Shown: positions 5,811 to 7,009 of the stretch, one piece after another
How the letters are laid out: each line of letters begins with the position of its first letter
How positions within the stretch are numbered: position 1 is the first letter of the stretch
Origin: Curvibacter sp.
GTDB taxonomy: Bacteria > Pseudomonadota > Gammaproteobacteria > Burkholderiales > Burkholderiaceae_C
Assembly (NCBI GenBank): GCA_003500955.1
Contig: DNQP01000289.1
Coordinates: forward strand, 1 to 7,009
Direction of reading: 5' to 3'
Length of the DNA stretch: 7,009 nucleotides
Notes under the pieces: generated by a model
What the model saw: only the letters and a program-made list of their open reading frames with translations
What the model was told of the DNA's origin: nothing
The model's database searches: none
Program-made: the position numbers and the translations under genes

Positions 5811-6932
5811 ATGTCTGATTTAAGTCTTCAACTGCAGCAGGCGCACAGCCAGTTACCCGTCAGCAGCTATTTCGACGAGGCGCTGTTCCAGCGTGAGCTG
5901 GACCTCCTGTTCAAACGCGGCCCGCGCTATGTGGGCCACACGGCCAGCGTGCCCGAGATCGGTGATTACCACACCCTGCCCCAGGAGCAGGGCGGGCGCT
6001 CGCTCGTGCGCACGCCCGAGGGCGTGCAGCTGATCTCCAACGTCTGCCGCCATCGCCAGGCCCTGATGTTGCAGGGCCGCGGCTCGCTGCAGCACAACCA
6101 GAAAGGCAGCGCGGGCGGCAACATCGTCTGCCCGCTGCACCGCTGGACCTACGCGTCCACGGGCGAGCTCATCGGTGCGCCGCATTTCGCACAGGACCCC
6201 TGCCTCAATCTCAAGAACTACCCCCTGCGCGAGTGGAACGGCCTGCTGTTCGAGGACAACGGCCGCGACATTGCCGCCGACCTGGCCGGCATGGGCCCGC
6301 GCGCGGAGCTCGACTTCTCCGGTTTCACGCTGGACCGCGTTGAGCTGCACGAGTGCAACTACAACTGGAAGACCTTCATCGAGGTCTACCTCGAGGACTA
6401 CCACGTCGGCCCCTTCCACCCGGGCCTGGGCCGCTTCGTGACCTGCGAAGACCTGAACTGGGAGTTCAAGGAGCATTACTCGGTGCAGACGGTGGGCGTG
6501 TCCGAGGCCTTCGAGCGCCCGGGCTCGCCGACCTACCAGCGCTGGCACGAGGCCCTGCTCAAGTACCGCCAGGGCCGCAAGCCCGAGCGCGGCGCCATCT
6601 GGCTGACCTACTACCCGCACATCATGGTCGAGTGGTACCCCCACGTGCTCACCGTCTCGACGCTGCATCCGATCAGCGTCGACAAGACGCTGAACATGGT
6701 GGAGTTCTACTATCCCGAGGAAATCACCGCCTTCGAACGCGAATTCGTCGAGGCCCAGCAGGCCGCCTACATGGAAACCTGCATCGAGGACGACGAGATC
6801 GCCGAGCGCATGGACGCCGGGCGCAAGATCCTGCTGGCACGCGGGGACAACGAGGTCGGACCGTACCAGAGCCCCATGGAGGATGGCATGCAGCATTTCC
6901 ATGAGTGGTATCGGAAGCGGATGGGGATGTGA
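5811..6932 (+). CDS. Rieske [2Fe-2S] aromatic ring-hydroxylating oxygenase, alpha subunit
   Basis: A 373-residue cytoplasmic protein; no signal peptide or membrane segment is seen. The N-terminal Rieske domain binds a [2Fe-2S] cluster through C79-x-H81 and C107-x-x-H110. The C-terminal domain has the mononuclear iron site: NYNWKTFIEVYLEDYH, with H198 and H203 as ligands. D327 in the EDDEIAE stretch is the likely third ligand by alignment with the usual ED...E..Q..G pattern. The residue three before H198, the electron-transfer Asp of naphthalene dioxygenase, is E195. Between the two cluster pairs there are 25 residues (H81 to C107), longer than the ~15-17 typical of the family, with a Gly/Gln-rich insert. 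Such enzymes insert oxygen into aromatic or quaternary-amine substrates and need a reductase, which is not seen here. The substrate is unknown. The gene is divergent from the isoprenoid operon, and its composition matches its neighbours. Confidence 0.93.
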   Translation: MSDLSLQLQQAHSQLPVSSYFDEALFQRELDLLFKRGPRYVGHTASVPEIGDYHTLPQEQGGRSLVRTPEGVQLISNVCRHRQALMLQGRGSLQHNQKGSAGGNIVCPLHRWTYASTGELIGAPHFAQDPCLNLKNYPLREWNGLLFEDNGRDIAADLAGMGPRAELDFSGFTLDRVELHECNYNWKTFIEVYLEDYHVGPFHPGLGRFVTCEDLNWEFKEHYSVQTVGVSEAFERPGSPTYQRWHEALLKYRQGRKPERGAIWLTYYPHIMVEWYPHVLTVSTLHPISVDKTLNMVEFYYPEEITAFEREFVEAQQAAYMETCIEDDEIAERMDAGRKILLARGDNEVGPYQSPMEDGMQHFHEWYRKRMGM

Positions 6933-7009
6933 TTTCCCTTGTTGCCCTGGACCTTGTTCGCTTTCCTCGTGTTCTTTTCCCCTGACGGGGCACCTATCCT
7001 CCCCCCACT
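6933..7009. other. Pyrimidine-rich non-coding tail
   Basis: No gene is seen between the Rieske stop and the window end. The + strand is strongly pyrimidine-rich, with only five A in 77 bases. A 4-bp hairpin (CCCC-TGAC-GGGG) lies near 6980-6991, but the T run is before it on the + strand, so it is not a convincing terminator for the Rieske gene. Confidence 0.5.

Noticed and set aside
5636..5818. 60-residue open frame in the divergent region
   Set aside because: No ribosome binding site, no family features, and it crosses the candidate promoter and inverted repeats.
5853..6902. 349-residue open frame antisense to the Rieske gene
   Set aside because: Shadow frame rich in Val, Leu, Ala and His; the opposite strand encodes a clear Rieske oxygenase.
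6980..6991. Possible terminator after the Rieske gene
   Set aside because: The stem is only 4 bp and the T run precedes it on the + strand; on the - strand it is followed by A, not T.
1..7009. CRISPR arrays, tRNA or rRNA genes, insertion sequences, phage or integration sites
   Set aside because: No direct-repeat array, no tRNA or rRNA sequence, no transposase or integrase and no terminal repeats were seen; the window is dense chromosomal coding DNA.

Overview
This 7,009-base window is GC-rich, almost fully coding and free of mobile DNA. The gene order xseB-ispA-dxs, the codon use and the protein sequences point to a betaproteobacterium of the Burkholderiales, most likely Comamonadaceae. The taxon is inferred from sequence character; no database search was made.

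Layout. (1) Positions 1-2519 on the + strand hold a signalling pair. The first gene, cut off at its 5' end, encodes a class III nucleotide cyclase domain followed by an FHA (phosphothreonine-binding) domain. Its stop codon overlaps (ATGA) the start of a 609-residue membrane-anchored Ser/Thr protein kinase. (2) Positions 2544-5589 on the - strand hold the isoprenoid-precursor operon, read xseB -> ispA -> dxs (exonuclease VII small subunit, farnesyl diphosphate synthase, 1-deoxyxylulose-5-phosphate synthase). It converges on the kinase gene across only 24 bases. (3) Positions 5590-5810 are a divergent regulatory region with candidate promoters for xseB (-) and for the gene at 5811 (+), two perfect inverted repeats and a roughly 90-base leader. 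(4) Positions 5811-6932 on the + strand encode a 373-residue Rieske-type ring-hydroxylating oxygenase alpha subunit of unknown substrate. (5) Positions 6933-7009 are a pyrimidine-rich non-coding tail.

How the genes may work together. The kinase and the FHA-cyclase are translationally coupled, which suggests the kinase phosphorylates itself or the cyclase and the FHA domain reads the phosphothreonine, linking a periplasmic cue to cyclic-nucleotide output. Three parts of the kinase fit this. Two near-identical acidic-x-Thr-x-x-Ile/Leu-x-Pro peptides just before the membrane segment look like FHA docking sites. A short W/FP-G helical module lies between kinase domain and membrane. The periplasmic end carries four cysteines in symmetric C-X10-C-X4-C-X10-C spacing, a possible redox or ligand sensor. 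Dxs and IspA act at the entry and a middle step of isoprenoid synthesis. The Rieske oxygenase has a longer than usual gap in its cluster motif and a Glu where many family members have the bridging Asp.

The most unusual material is the cyclase-FHA/kinase module. The isoprenoid operon itself is ordinary.
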